The notes under the pieces were generated by a model. The model searched no databases. It had not been told where the DNA came from and worked only from the letters and a program-made list of their open reading frames with translations. A stretch of 59,982 nucleotides of DNA from Caldifarciminota bacterium UBA1063 (GTDB lineage: Bacteria; Hydrothermota; Hydrothermia; UBA1063): NCBI GenBank assembly GCA_002316275.1, contig DCDE01000014.1, forward strand, positions 1 to 59,982, in the 5' to 3' direction. Both the position numbers and the translations under genes were made by a program. Positions 43,089 through 52,097 of the stretch are shown piece by piece (within the stretch, counting starts at the first letter, position 1; each line of letters starts with the position of its first letter).

Positions 43089-43712
43089 TTAGTACAGTAG
43101 AGAATAAAGTACGAGATTTACCCCAAATTCAATAGCCAGTTCCCTTAGGGAATCTGGGTCATTGTATCTGTCGGTCCAACCGTCTGAGATGTTGGAGTTG
43201 TATGTATAAAGTAGTGATAGGCGGCCACCGATAAAGATGCCCAGGGCTTTTGGAGCACCTTCGTAATGTTCATGGATTTTTGGTACCCCTTTGGGGAAAC
43301 TATATACGAGGTTATAAATTGGATGCTCAAGTGGCACTTCCTTTAGTTCATATTCAGGAAGCCATCTTTTAATCTCTTTTCGGAAGAACTCGTCCATCCC
43401 AAAGTCATCGTCGATGTATACAAACCCGCCGTTCATAAGATATTTTCTTAGATTTTCAATTTCTTCATCGCTTAAATGGATATTTCCATGTCCCGTAATA
43501 AAGAGAAATGGATACTTGAATATTTCTTTACTATCAAGGGTAAGGACCAGTTCCTCCTGTTTTGTCTTTATAAAGGGGATTCTGTGCCTCAGTTCGCTTG
43601 AAAGGTTTGCGAGTATCTCCGGATCATTGTACCAGTCGCCTCCACCGTCATATTTGATCCTTACTGGCTGGAAAACATAGGAAGCCAGAAGTAAAAATAG
43701 AAGGCGCATCAC
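43089..43712 (-). CDS. DUF4159 family exported protein
   Basis: A 207-residue protein with a short signal-like start. The family marks are FKYPFLFITGHGNIHLS, EENLRKYLMNGGFVYIDDD-type segment and HPIYNLVYSFPKGVP. DUF4159 proteins are found in Bacteroidota and many candidate phyla and are predicted to be glutamine-amidotransferase-like folds of unknown role. Here it closes the thpR-kdsD-lptC unit, overlapping the small gene upstream by 4 bases. Confidence 0.83.
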   Translation of the reverse strand: MMRLLFLLLASYVFQPVRIKYDGGGDWYNDPEILANLSSELRHRIPFIKTKQEELVLTLDSKEIFKYPFLFITGHGNIHLSDEEIENLRKYLMNGGFVYIDDDFGMDEFFRKEIKRWLPEYELKEVPLEHPIYNLVYSFPKGVPKIHEHYEGAPKALGIFIGGRLSLLYTYNSNISDGWTDRYNDPDSLRELAIEFGVNLVLYSLLY

Positions 43713-44005
43713 TGGTCAGATTTTTCTTCTATTTTTTTAATGAGTTTCTCTAATAAGACGCGGTCTTCAAGGATTTTATACAGCTTTTCATAATCCCTTG
43801 CAGTAAAGAAGGCTTTTACTATCGGTTCGAAGAACACCATTGCCTGGCTTGCAAAGAAAGACAGAGGTTTTATGCTTTCAAGAGTCACGATGGCTAACAC
43901 GGAAATATTCAGAGAAACAATTTTACCTGAGAACTTCTCAATAAATTCATCAATTTCCTTTTCAGTAAAATCACCTGGCAGTCTTTTTTCAGGTTCAGTC
44001 AACAT
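43709..44005 (-). CDS. Small protein between lptC and DUF4159, unknown function
   Basis: A 98-residue protein with charged ends and a central hydrophobic stretch (NISVLAIVTLESIKPLSFFASQ region, about 32-55). No signal peptide and no known domain recognised; a helical protein with one weak membrane-like segment. It overlaps lptC by 11 bases and DUF4159 by 4 bases, so it is clearly expressed in the unit and probably real. Confidence 0.7.
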   Translation of the reverse strand: MLTEPEKRLPGDFTEKEIDEFIEKFSGKIVSLNISVLAIVTLESIKPLSFFASQAMVFFEPIVKAFFTARDYEKLYKILEDRVLLEKLIKKIEEKSDQ

Positions 44006-44489
44006 ATACCTTACCCCTGAATGTTATTTCCTTTAAGCCAGGGTCTGATTCGAGCCCGGTAGATCTAATTACTTTGCCACCTTTGAATAGAATGGATTCA
44101 AAAGGGCTATAGATAATATTTTCGTTCTCGTTGAATATCAGCATAGAAGCCAAAAGGGAATCTCCGTCGCTGGATACCAATTTGACATTTTCCCTTGCCT
44201 CCATATACCCGAGTTTCTCTATAACCACTCCACTATCGCCAGTCATTACTCCACTTATTGTGTCTTTATCAATGAAATGCACTTTGAAATTGTAAACAAA
44301 AGTGGTATCTCCCGAGTAACTGGCTTTCTGTGTAAATATTTCCAGTTTCTTCTCCTCATACTTTTTGATTTCAAGATAGACATTATAAGTTCCCTGTTCG
44401 GGGACAGTGGTTTGTTGCGCACTCTCGTTCGAACATGAGATTAAACTCACTACCCATAAAATCAATATTAAAAAAGATGTTTTTTTCAT
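43995..44489 (-). CDS. lptC: LptC-like LPS-export lipoprotein
   Basis: LptC links the inner-membrane LptB2FG transporter to periplasmic LptA during LPS export. The 164-residue protein begins with a lipobox-like signal (VVSLISCS, C19) and continues with the beta-jellyroll segments typical of the family (LEIFTQKASYSGDTT, GYMEARENVKLVSSDGDSLLA). The C-terminal GKEITFRGKVYVD-like strand matches LptC/LptA ends. Family lipoprotein variants are known. It overlaps kdsD by 4 bases. Confidence 0.85.
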   Translation of the reverse strand: MKKTSFLILILWVVSLISCSNESAQQTTVPEQGTYNVYLEIKKYEEKKLEIFTQKASYSGDTTFVYNFKVHFIDKDTISGVMTGDSGVVIEKLGYMEARENVKLVSSDGDSLLASMLIFNENENIIYSPFESILFKGGKVIRSTGLESDPGLKEITFRGKVYVD

Positions 44490-45454
44490 ATTACTTTAGC
44501 CCTCATCAAATCGTGGAGGTGTATTATGCCTATTGGTTTTAATTGTTCATCTATAACTATGAGTGCAGTTATACCGTAGTTTTCCATCTTTAGTGCAGCA
44601 GTTGCAGCGAGCTCGTCTTTTGTAACAGTTTTAGGGTTCGTATTCATTACATCCTTGGCTTTTAATTTGAATATGTCCTGGGTCTTTTCGAGGAGCCTTC
44701 TAAGGTCGCCGTCGGTTATAACTCCAATCAAAACGCCACCGTCATCAACCACACTGGTTATGCCTCTCTTTTGAGTCATTTCCAAGATTACCTCTTTCAT
44801 ACTTGCATGCCGGTGGACTATGGGCACGTGCTGGGGACCTGTGAGCATCATATCTTCCACTTTGAGCCAGTATTTTTTACCGATGGTTCCCCCTGGGTGA
44901 AGGGTGGCAAGTTGTTCCATATTTAAACCGCGTAATTCGGCAAGGACTATTGCTAAGGCATCTCCAAGGGCGATCATAGCTGTCGTAGATGAAGTTGGAA
45001 CAATATTATATGGGCATGCCTCTTTGTCGATTTTGATGGGTATTAGGGTATCTGACTCTCGGCCCAGTTCTGAATCTGGATTTGTCGTAATGCCAATTAT
45101 GGGAATACCCAATCTCTTCATAAAGGGTAGTATCACATTGAATTCTTCAGATTGCCCGCTCTTTGATATGGCAATGAACACGTCATCTTTTTGGATCATT
45201 CCCAGCTCACCGTGTAGCGATTCGGAAGGGTGGAGAAATACCGATGGTACCCCAACAGCGTTCAGTGTCGCGGAGATCTTTCTTCCAACGATACCTGATT
45301 TTCCGACTCCCGAAACCACGATCCTTCCTTTGCAGTTGAGGAGTTGCATCACAGCCTTGTAGAAACTGTCATTCAGGGAGTTCTCCAGTTCTTTCAGAGC
45401 CTCAAGCTCTGTATTTATAACTTCCTTAGCTCTATTTATAATCTGTTCTTTCAT
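44486..45454 (-). CDS. kdsD: Arabinose-5-phosphate isomerase (KdsD/KpsF)
   Basis: Converts ribulose-5-phosphate to arabinose-5-phosphate, the first step to Kdo for LPS. The 322-residue protein has an N-terminal SIS sugar-isomerase domain (GRIVVSGVGKSGIVGRKISA, HPSESLHGELGMI, ISKSGQSEEF, LHPGGTIGK) and two C-terminal CBS domains (VEDMMLTGPQ and AKDVMNTNPKTV). Its position between thpR and lptC supports a role in outer-membrane synthesis. Confidence 0.95.
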   Translation of the reverse strand: MKEQIINRAKEVINTELEALKELENSLNDSFYKAVMQLLNCKGRIVVSGVGKSGIVGRKISATLNAVGVPSVFLHPSESLHGELGMIQKDDVFIAISKSGQSEEFNVILPFMKRLGIPIIGITTNPDSELGRESDTLIPIKIDKEACPYNIVPTSSTTAMIALGDALAIVLAELRGLNMEQLATLHPGGTIGKKYWLKVEDMMLTGPQHVPIVHRHASMKEVILEMTQKRGITSVVDDGGVLIGVITDGDLRRLLEKTQDIFKLKAKDVMNTNPKTVTKDELAATAALKMENYGITALIVIDEQLKPIGIIHLHDLMRAKVI

Positions 45455-45987
45455 AGTTTTATATCTCTAATTTTCTTGTAAATGGGTCCAGATGGCGTAA
45501 GGGTGCTTTGGAAAAGGGTTAGGTATGTAATTACGAATTCATCGGTTGTAAGGTTAAAGAGGTTTTTGTCAATTGTGATGGGTATTTTTACCCTTCCTAT
45601 GGTAAGATGGGGGATATAATTTCGCTCAGGTTCACCAATTTTAAGTTTTGAGGCAGAGTTTTCAACTACTTCCCAAATCTTCTGGAGTTTTTCCGTTTCA
45701 CCTTCAACCCCGAGCCAGAGGACCCTTGGCTTTCTGGAATCTGGAAAAGCACCGGCACCTGAAATTTTTACCCTTACCCTTTCACCCTTTTGAAGGTTAC
45801 TTTCAAGCTCCGAAACGAGCTCGTTAATAAGCTCGTCCGAGACTTCACCCAAGAACTTGCAGGTAATGTGCAGATTCTCGGGTTCAACCCACTTCACTCC
45901 TTTTATGTGAGTTTTTTTATCCTGTAAAGTCTTTGCGACTTTTACTTTTATTTCTTCTGGTATTTCAAAGGCTACAAATGCTCTCAT
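45451..45987 (-). CDS. thpR: RNA 2',3'-cyclic phosphodiesterase
   Basis: A 178-residue 2H phosphoesterase that opens 2',3'-cyclic phosphates on RNA; relatives can ligate tRNA halves in vitro. Both catalytic HxT motifs are present, HITCKFLGEV (H40) and HLTIGRV. The start is ATG 45987 (MRAFVAFEIP is the family start); the open frame back to 46128 is only the tRNA-Ser gene read in frame. It begins 10 bases after the tRNA-Ser 3' end with no Shine-Dalgarno and overlaps kdsD by 4 bases. Confidence 0.92.
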   Translation of the reverse strand: MRAFVAFEIPEEIKVKVAKTLQDKKTHIKGVKWVEPENLHITCKFLGEVSDELINELVSELESNLQKGERVRVKISGAGAFPDSRKPRVLWLGVEGETEKLQKIWEVVENSASKLKIGEPERNYIPHLTIGRVKIPITIDKNLFNLTTDEFVITYLTLFQSTLTPSGPIYKKIRDIKL

Positions 45988-45997
45988 ATTTTTCGCC

Positions 45998-46086
45998 CGG
46001 AGGGGGTGGGATTTGAACCCACGATTCCCGACCAAGGGAATACACGATTTCGAATCGTGCGCCTTCAGCCACTCGGCCACCCCTCC
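45998..46086 (-). tRNA. tRNA-Ser (CGA)
   Basis: A class II tRNA of 89 bases: acceptor GGAGGGG/CCCCTCC, anticodon stem CACGA/TCGTG with loop TTCGAAA (anticodon CGA), long variable arm, T loop TTCAAAT. Discriminator G; CCA not encoded. It heads the thpR-kdsD-lptC unit. Confidence 0.95.
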
Positions 46087-46144
46087 ATAACAGTATATGA
46101 TGATGCTAAATAGATGGAAAATCAACATTTTTGTAGCTAAATAG

Positions 46145-46173
46145 TTGAAATAGCCGTTTTATAAATGTATAAT
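46145..46173 (+). promoter_or_regulatory. Promoter of the polysaccharide locus
   Basis: TTGAAA (46145-46150) and TATAAT (46168-46173) are spaced by 17 bp. A ~50-base leader then carries a GAGGAG site before gmd. This is the only good promoter I see for the whole locus. Confidence 0.65.
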
Positions 46174-46230
46174 TTTAAAATGTTGTTTTTCGAAGCTCCT
46201 AAAAGAGGCTCATAAGATGAGGAGTTCGAT

Positions 46231-47376
46231 ATGAAGAGAGCTTTGTTAACAGGTATAACAGGTCAAGATGGTTCATACCTTGCTGAATTTTTGTTGAGCA
46301 AGGACTACGAAGTCCATGGTTTAATAAGAAGGGCTTCCACTTTTAATACCCATAGGATTGACCATATATATCAGGATCCCCATACACCTGATAGAAGGTT
46401 ATTTCTTCACTATGGAGACCTTGCAGACCCTGGCATCATAACTGAAATTATATGGAAGGTTCAACCTGATGAGGTTTATCATCTTGGTGCCCAATCCCAC
46501 GTAAAGGTTTCGTTTGATATGCCAGAATTTACAGGAAACGTTACTGGACTTGGGACGATGAGGATACTGGATGCAATAAGAAGGAGCGGTGTAAAAACTA
46601 AGTTCTATCAAGCATCATCGTCTGAGATGTTTGGTGTTGCGTCGCCGCCCCAGAATGAAAATTCCCCCTTTTTACCGAGAAGTCCCTATGCGGTAGCGAA
46701 ACTTTATGCGCACTGGACTACGGTTAACTACAGAGAAGGTTATGGTATTTTTGCTTGTAGCGGAATTTTATTTAACCACGAGAGTCCAAGAAGAGGAGAG
46801 ACCTTTGTGACAAGAAAAACAACAAGGGCACTGGCGAATATGTTAGCTGGTGGCGGGAACAAACTCCATCTTGGCAATCTATATGCAAAGCGTGACTGGG
46901 GATTTGCTCCAGAGTACGTCGAGGCAATGTGGCTTATGTTGCAGCAGGAAAAACCTGACGATTTCGTGATCGGAACGGGAGAAAGTCACACAGTAAAAGA
47001 GTTTGTAAATCTTGCATTTGCATATGCTGGGATTGAACTGGATTGGAAGGGTGAAATGGAGAACGAAAAGGCTTTAGTGAGAAGTGTGCATAAGAGATGG
47101 GATAATGTGTTAAAGCCAGGGATGGTGGTAGTTGAAGTGGATAAAAGTTATTTCAGGCCACTTGAAGTGGAATTTCTGCAGGCTGACATTACTAAAGCAA
47201 AGACTAAACTTGGCTGGCAGCCTCGTACTACTTTTGAAGAACTCGTTAAAATAATGGTAGATTATGATATGAAACTTGCTGGGCTTGAACCTGTGGGAGA
47301 AGGCATGAAAATTTCTCAAAATAAGGGATTTTACTATACAAAGCACGATTTCAGTCTTTATGAACGGGTAAGATAA
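46231..47376 (+). CDS. gmd: GDP-mannose 4,6-dehydratase
   Basis: Converts GDP-mannose to GDP-4-keto-6-deoxymannose, first step to GDP-L-fucose. The 381-residue short-chain-dehydrogenase protein has the NADP loop TGITGQDG (7-14), the SSEMFG motif and the YxxxK pair Y153/K157 in SPYAVAKLYA. The Gmd-specific NHESPRRGETFVTRK stretch follows. It begins the operon and is followed by fcl after 13 bases. Confidence 0.97.
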   Translation: MKRALLTGITGQDGSYLAEFLLSKDYEVHGLIRRASTFNTHRIDHIYQDPHTPDRRLFLHYGDLADPGIITEIIWKVQPDEVYHLGAQSHVKVSFDMPEFTGNVTGLGTMRILDAIRRSGVKTKFYQASSSEMFGVASPPQNENSPFLPRSPYAVAKLYAHWTTVNYREGYGIFACSGILFNHESPRRGETFVTRKTTRALANMLAGGGNKLHLGNLYAKRDWGFAPEYVEAMWLMLQQEKPDDFVIGTGESHTVKEFVNLAFAYAGIELDWKGEMENEKALVRSVHKRWDNVLKPGMVVVEVDKSYFRPLEVEFLQADITKAKTKLGWQPRTTFEELVKIMVDYDMKLAGLEPVGEGMKISQNKGFYYTKHDFSLYERVR

Positions 47377-47389
47377 TATTTCTGCGAAA

Positions 47390-48475
47390 ATGAATAACTG
47401 TGAAGCGGATTTGAAAGTATATGTTGCTGGGCATAGAGGCCTTGTTGGCTCCGCAATTTACAGAAAACTTTCAGAAGAAGGCTACAAAAACATAGTCTCC
47501 AGGACTTCAAAAGAGCTCGATCTGAGAAGGCAGGCCGAAACGGAACGATTTTTTGAGGACGAGAGGCCTGAATGGGTTTTCCTTGCTGCTGCAAAGGTTG
47601 GAGGTATTCTTGCTAATTCTACCTATAAAGCCGAGTTTATATATGATAACCTTGCTATTGGGTTAAACGTAATTAATGCTGCTTTCAGATTTGAATCAAA
47701 AAAATTGCTTAACCTCGGTTCGTCGTGTATCTACCCGAGAGAGGCACCTCAGCCGATGAAAGAAGAGCACCTACTTACAGGAGCTCTTGAACCTACCAAT
47801 GAACCTTATGCTATTGCGAAGATTTCAACCATTAAACTCTGCAGATATTATAACGAACAGCATGGTACGAATTTCATATCGGTAATGCCTACAAACTTAT
47901 ATGGTCCTGGTGATAATTTTAATCTCGAAACAGCGCATGTTTTGCCCGCTCTTATAAGAAAATTCCATTTAGCAAAGCTTCTAAAAGAGGGTTCTTTTGA
48001 TCTTTTAGTTAAAGACTTTAAAAAGTATCCTTTAGGATTCGGGTTTTATAATGAGATTAACTCTGAAAAACAAGATGATTTAATAAGTATACTTAAATCC
48101 CTTGGGATTACTAAGGACTATGTTACAGTTTGGGGCACGGGAGAAGTTTATAGAGAATTTCTCTATGTTGAGGACCTTGCTAATGCTTGTGTTTACTTAA
48201 TGGAGCATGTGGATTCTAAGGATATGAGAAAAGTCTCGCCGGATTATTTCGTAAATGTGGGTACAGGTGTAGATATAAAATTGAAGGATCTTATTTACCT
48301 TGTTAAGAAAATTGTTGGTTTTAACGGTGAGATAATGTATGATACTTCGAAGCCCGACGGAATGCCAAGGAAACTATTAGATGTCTCTAAAATAAATGAA
48401 TTAGGCTGGCATCCCAAAATGGGCCTTGAAGAGGGTATAAGAAAAACGTATGAGTGGTATGTTACAAACCTTTGA
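47390..48475 (+). CDS. fcl: GDP-L-fucose synthase
   Basis: Epimerises and reduces GDP-4-keto-6-deoxymannose to GDP-L-fucose. The N-terminal NADP loop is AGHRGLVGSA and the catalytic set is S (LGSSCIYP) plus Y140/K144 (EPYAIAK). The 361 residues exceed the usual ~310-320 because of an insertion near 197-243, between the LPALIRKFH and VTVWGTGEVYREFLYV motifs. Core residues are unaffected. Its place after gmd confirms the call. Confidence 0.95.
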   Translation: MNNCEADLKVYVAGHRGLVGSAIYRKLSEEGYKNIVSRTSKELDLRRQAETERFFEDERPEWVFLAAAKVGGILANSTYKAEFIYDNLAIGLNVINAAFRFESKKLLNLGSSCIYPREAPQPMKEEHLLTGALEPTNEPYAIAKISTIKLCRYYNEQHGTNFISVMPTNLYGPGDNFNLETAHVLPALIRKFHLAKLLKEGSFDLLVKDFKKYPLGFGFYNEINSEKQDDLISILKSLGITKDYVTVWGTGEVYREFLYVEDLANACVYLMEHVDSKDMRKVSPDYFVNVGTGVDIKLKDLIYLVKKIVGFNGEIMYDTSKPDGMPRKLLDVSKINELGWHPKMGLEEGIRKTYEWYVTNL

Positions 48476-48522
48476 ACGTTAAAATAACATATTCTATTCT
48501 TTGAACTTGTGAGTTTTATTGA

Positions 48523-49845
48523 ATGTTAGAGACCAGCTCAAAGCATTTTAGAGAATTGTTTTTGAGGCATTATAAAAATTCCATCTGGCCTGTATTAGAG
48601 CAGGTTAGCGTTCCATTTGTAATGGTAGTTAGTATTCCGGTTTTCATGAAGTACCTTGGTGCGGAGCAATATGGCATTTGGATCTTGATAAATTCCGTTA
48701 CTTCGTTCGTAGGTGTTTTTAATTTCGGTATCGGTCCCTCGATCATAAAGTTTGTTTCTAAATACAGGGCGCTTAACAACTTTGAAAAAATCAAGAATGT
48801 AATCAATAATGTGATGTTACTATCCCTCGCAATATTTGTATTTATAATGCTCATTGGGGTCGGGATATTGGCATACCTTAAGAATCATAATTTTTTTAAC
48901 ATATCAGCAGCGTATTATCCTGTTTTTTTGTTTTCAATCTTTATGGGATTTTTAATCGTAGGCTTGAGGATGATGGAACAACATTTATTTTCAATTCTGA
49001 AGGCATACGAGAGGTTTGACATTTCTTCGCAAATTGCTATAGTTACACGAAATATTCCAATTATAGTTAATGTCGTTTTAGCTTACAAGGGCTTCGGTTT
49101 GAAGGTTATTTTCATATCGACACTCCTTGTAACGCTCGTTGGCGTAATTTTTGAATACTTTTATATTAATTTCAGGTTCATAAATGTAAATATATTTTCA
49201 GGTTTTAATATCGGCGTCCTCAAAGAAATCGGAGGATTTAGCCTCCTTGCGTGGGTCCAAAGTATATCAGGCTTATTTTCAAATCAATTGGATAAACTTA
49301 TTTTTTCAAAATTAGCTGGAGTTGCAAATCTTCCCTATTACTTTATTGGTATTAATGTTATGTTTTTTATTCACGGGATTTTTGCTGCAGCTTGTGGATT
49401 TTTGTTCCCACTTATATCAAAAAAATTTGAGCTGGAGCGAAATATTTCAGGAGTATATAGAAAAGCACAAACATTTGTTGTTGGATCAGGTGTATTATTC
49501 ATCCTCTTAATTTTCCTAAGTCGAACATTTCTATTTAAGTTTTGGCTTGGTGAAGCTACTTACATTCAGGCAATAAAATATATTGAGATATTTCTCATTG
49601 CTGAGGTTTTTATGCTTCTAACCATTATTCCATATTATACCTTTCTTGGGACTGGGTATGTTTACTTCAATGTGTCGTATCTGTCATTATTGCTTATTCT
49701 ACAAATCTTGTTTATGTTTGTTCTTTACAACGTTTACGGTATGTTGGGGTTAGCATGGGGTAAGGCTCTTGCTATTGCAATATCATCAGTGTTTGCTACC
49801 TTTATGGTAAGGTTGAAATTTAATATTGGCAAGATACAAGGATAA
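48523..49845 (+). CDS. Wzx-like polysaccharide flippase
   Basis: The 440-residue integral membrane protein has about 12-14 hydrophobic spans and the start of a MOP/PST-family flippase (VSVPFVMVVSIPVFMKYLG, EQYGIWILINSV, GPSIIKFVSKY). It should flip undecaprenyl-linked repeat units to the outer face of the inner membrane. The sequence is notably AT-rich. It overlaps the next gene by about 20 bases if that gene starts at TTG 49826. Confidence 0.88.
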   Translation: MLETSSKHFRELFLRHYKNSIWPVLEQVSVPFVMVVSIPVFMKYLGAEQYGIWILINSVTSFVGVFNFGIGPSIIKFVSKYRALNNFEKIKNVINNVMLLSLAIFVFIMLIGVGILAYLKNHNFFNISAAYYPVFLFSIFMGFLIVGLRMMEQHLFSILKAYERFDISSQIAIVTRNIPIIVNVVLAYKGFGLKVIFISTLLVTLVGVIFEYFYINFRFINVNIFSGFNIGVLKEIGGFSLLAWVQSISGLFSNQLDKLIFSKLAGVANLPYYFIGINVMFFIHGIFAAACGFLFPLISKKFELERNISGVYRKAQTFVVGSGVLFILLIFLSRTFLFKFWLGEATYIQAIKYIEIFLIAEVFMLLTIIPYYTFLGTGYVYFNVSYLSLLLILQILFMFVLYNVYGMLGLAWGKALAIAISSVFATFMVRLKFNIGKIQG

Positions 49846-50821
49846 CATTGCTTTTCTGAACTTGCGAATATATAATGATAACGTAAATATGGCTTATAGA
49901 AGGCTTGAGCGAGAGATTAGGTATTTTATTTCAAATAAGTTATTTGATGAAAAGATATTGCTTTCAAAAAGCCCCGCATTTCCCAAAATTTCAATTGTAA
50001 CACCAAGTTATAACCAAGGTGAGTTTTTAGAAAAAGCTATTTTGAGTGTTCTAAATCAAAACTACCCGAACCTTGAATATATTATTATTGACGGTGGATC
50101 TACTGATGGAAGCGTTGATATCATTAAAAAGTATGAAAAATACTTGGCCTATTGGGTAAGTGAAAAGGACAAGGGGCAGTCCCATGCGTTGAATAAAGGA
50201 TTTTCGCGATGCTCGGGTGAACTTTTAATGTGGATAAACGCGGACGACATACTTTTGCCTGGGGCACTTTTTAAGATCGTAGAATGTTTCAGAAAACACC
50301 CTTCGACAGATGTAATTTATGGAGACTACTTTTATATTGACGTGAATGATGCTATAATACGGAAAGCTGTTGCTGCGTCTTTCAACAGGAAAGCCTTCCT
50401 CTTAGGGGAATTAAACGTAGGTTGTCAATCTTCAGTATGTTGGAGAAGGGGGGTTTTTATGACAGTGGGTATGGTTAATGAGGACTGCTATTATGCTATG
50501 GATTCTGTTTTATATTTAAAATTTTTGGAATATGGAGCAAGATTTAGATATCTTCCTTCAGTATTAGGGGCATTTCGCATTCATAGTGGAAGCAAAACCG
50601 GGCGTAAGATCATTAAGAAAGAAAATATACCATCTGAATATGAGGAATATCTCTACAAATTGTTTGGAATTCATATTACAAAGGAAGTTCAGCTGTTGCG
50701 CTACGGATACAGAATCAGGAGGGCATTACAAATGTTGCTCAGGCTTGAGTTCCGTTATATGATTGATGCCTTAATTGCAAAACTAAAACCAGCGCCTTTT
50801 AGCAATGACGAGAATTATTGA
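49826..50821 (+). CDS. Family 2 glycosyltransferase
   Basis: A GT-A glycosyltransferase of up to 331 residues. Typical motifs are ISIVTPSYNQGEFLEKAI, IDGGSTDGSVDII, GQSHALNKGF and the metal/nucleotide site INADDILLPG. The start could be TTG 49826 or ATG 49889; the core begins near residue 54, so neither is excluded. Sugar donor unknown. It overlaps the next gene by 17 bases. Confidence 0.9.
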   Translation: MARYKDNIAFLNLRIYNDNVNMAYRRLEREIRYFISNKLFDEKILLSKSPAFPKISIVTPSYNQGEFLEKAILSVLNQNYPNLEYIIIDGGSTDGSVDIIKKYEKYLAYWVSEKDKGQSHALNKGFSRCSGELLMWINADDILLPGALFKIVECFRKHPSTDVIYGDYFYIDVNDAIIRKAVAASFNRKAFLLGELNVGCQSSVCWRRGVFMTVGMVNEDCYYAMDSVLYLKFLEYGARFRYLPSVLGAFRIHSGSKTGRKIIKKENIPSEYEEYLYKLFGIHITKEVQLLRYGYRIRRALQMLLRLEFRYMIDALIAKLKPAPFSNDENY

Positions 50822-52097
50822 CTTATTATTATTTATTGTAGTTATATGGGGTCCTATAAAGATTTTTCCAACAGAATCGTTAAGAACGCCAGAAAGCGCC
50901 TTAATGATGGAATTTGATACCAATTCTATAGTTGAGATTACACTTTGGATTTTTGTTGGTTTAAGAGTATTTTCGTATATTTTTTACCGCATGTTAAAAA
51001 AAAAGCGGCCTATTGGCAATATACCAATAAAAGGAGCCCTTTTATGGATGTTTATATATTCTTTCATTTGCTTTGCAACGGCCATTTATTCTCCAGGCCC
51101 ATGGTTGACTCTGTTTAGAGCGTATCAACTCATAACTGGAGTTTTGTTTCTAACTATTGTTATTTCCAAAGAGAAGTACGAAGGTTATTATCTAAATGTA
51201 CTAATAGTATTTTATATTATTAAAGCTCTATACAATTTTGTAATGTATTTTGCTAGTCCGTTTGTTGTTGGTTATGGAGGGTATACTGGTCCATACAGAT
51301 TAGCAGGCGGCTTTCCGTTTAATCCAGATTTTGGATTTGCTGGTACTTTTGTTATTATATATACGCTTTATGAGCTCTTTTTAGATAACAAAAAATTTCT
51401 TAAAGGTTTTGTATATACTTGCCTATTCTTACTTGGTTGGGCTTTAGTATTACTTTCTTGGACGAGAAGCACAATTTTTGCAACTATGCTCATTTTAGTT
51501 ATATCTCCCTTTTTTATCAAAAGTAAGAGGTATAACTTTATTCTTGGTTTTTTTGTTTTTGTTATTGTAAGTATACTTAGTGCTTTTCCATCTATAAGGC
51601 AGGATGTAATCAGCTTTATTGTCAGAGAACCTGAAACTTTTAAAAACTTAAGTTTTAGAGTTGAAACATGGGAAAATCTAAAAGGCCCAATAATTGCAAG
51701 ACCTTTTTTAGGTTATGGGTTTGTAACTGGCAGTAGAGTTCTCCTTCGGGACTGGTGGGGTTCTGGTTTAAATATTGGAGATGCACACAATGCATGGGTT
51801 GAGGCATTGGTATCTGTTGGGATCATAGGAACAGTTCCTCTTATGTTGGTTGTGATTTTGACAATTAAAAATTTGTTAAAGACTGAGATGAAAATGAGGT
51901 TCATCTTGATAAGCTTAATGGTTTCCACTTTAGCAACTAGTTTCGTATCCACCGGAATTGAGAGGTTTTCTCCTGTTTTTTCTATTATTATTGTGTACGC
52001 TCACATATACAGCACTGTGGGGCGAATGAGTGAAACAAATACCTTGAAAGGAGGCCGCAATGAGAATAAGTGTAAGCATACCCGTTTACAACTGTGA
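50805..52097 (+). CDS. O-antigen polymerase/ligase-like membrane protein
   Basis: The 430-residue protein has about 10-12 membrane spans and a large loop ending in GDAHNAWVEALVSVGIIG, the Wzy/WaaL-type motif with conserved HN near the last spans. An LLSWTRSTIFATMLILV-like arginine-bearing segment is also typical. It probably polymerises repeat units (Wzy) or ligates chains to lipid A (WaaL); sequence alone cannot decide. Its 3' end overlaps the next gene by 38 bases. Confidence 0.82.
   Translation: MTRIIDLLLFIVVIWGPIKIFPTESLRTPESALMMEFDTNSIVEITLWIFVGLRVFSYIFYRMLKKKRPIGNIPIKGALLWMFIYSFICFATAIYSPGPWLTLFRAYQLITGVLFLTIVISKEKYEGYYLNVLIVFYIIKALYNFVMYFASPFVVGYGGYTGPYRLAGGFPFNPDFGFAGTFVIIYTLYELFLDNKKFLKGFVYTCLFLLGWALVLLSWTRSTIFATMLILVISPFFIKSKRYNFILGFFVFVIVSILSAFPSIRQDVISFIVREPETFKNLSFRVETWENLKGPIIARPFLGYGFVTGSRVLLRDWWGSGLNIGDAHNAWVEALVSVGIIGTVPLMLVVILTIKNLLKTEMKMRFILISLMVSTLATSFVSTGIERFSPVFSIIIVYAHIYSTVGRMSETNTLKGGRNENKCKHTRLQL

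Noticed and set aside
45988..46128. N-terminal extension of thpR (GGVAEWLKAHDSKSC...)
   Set aside because: This is the tRNA-Ser gene translated in frame. The family start MRAFVAFEIP is at 45987.
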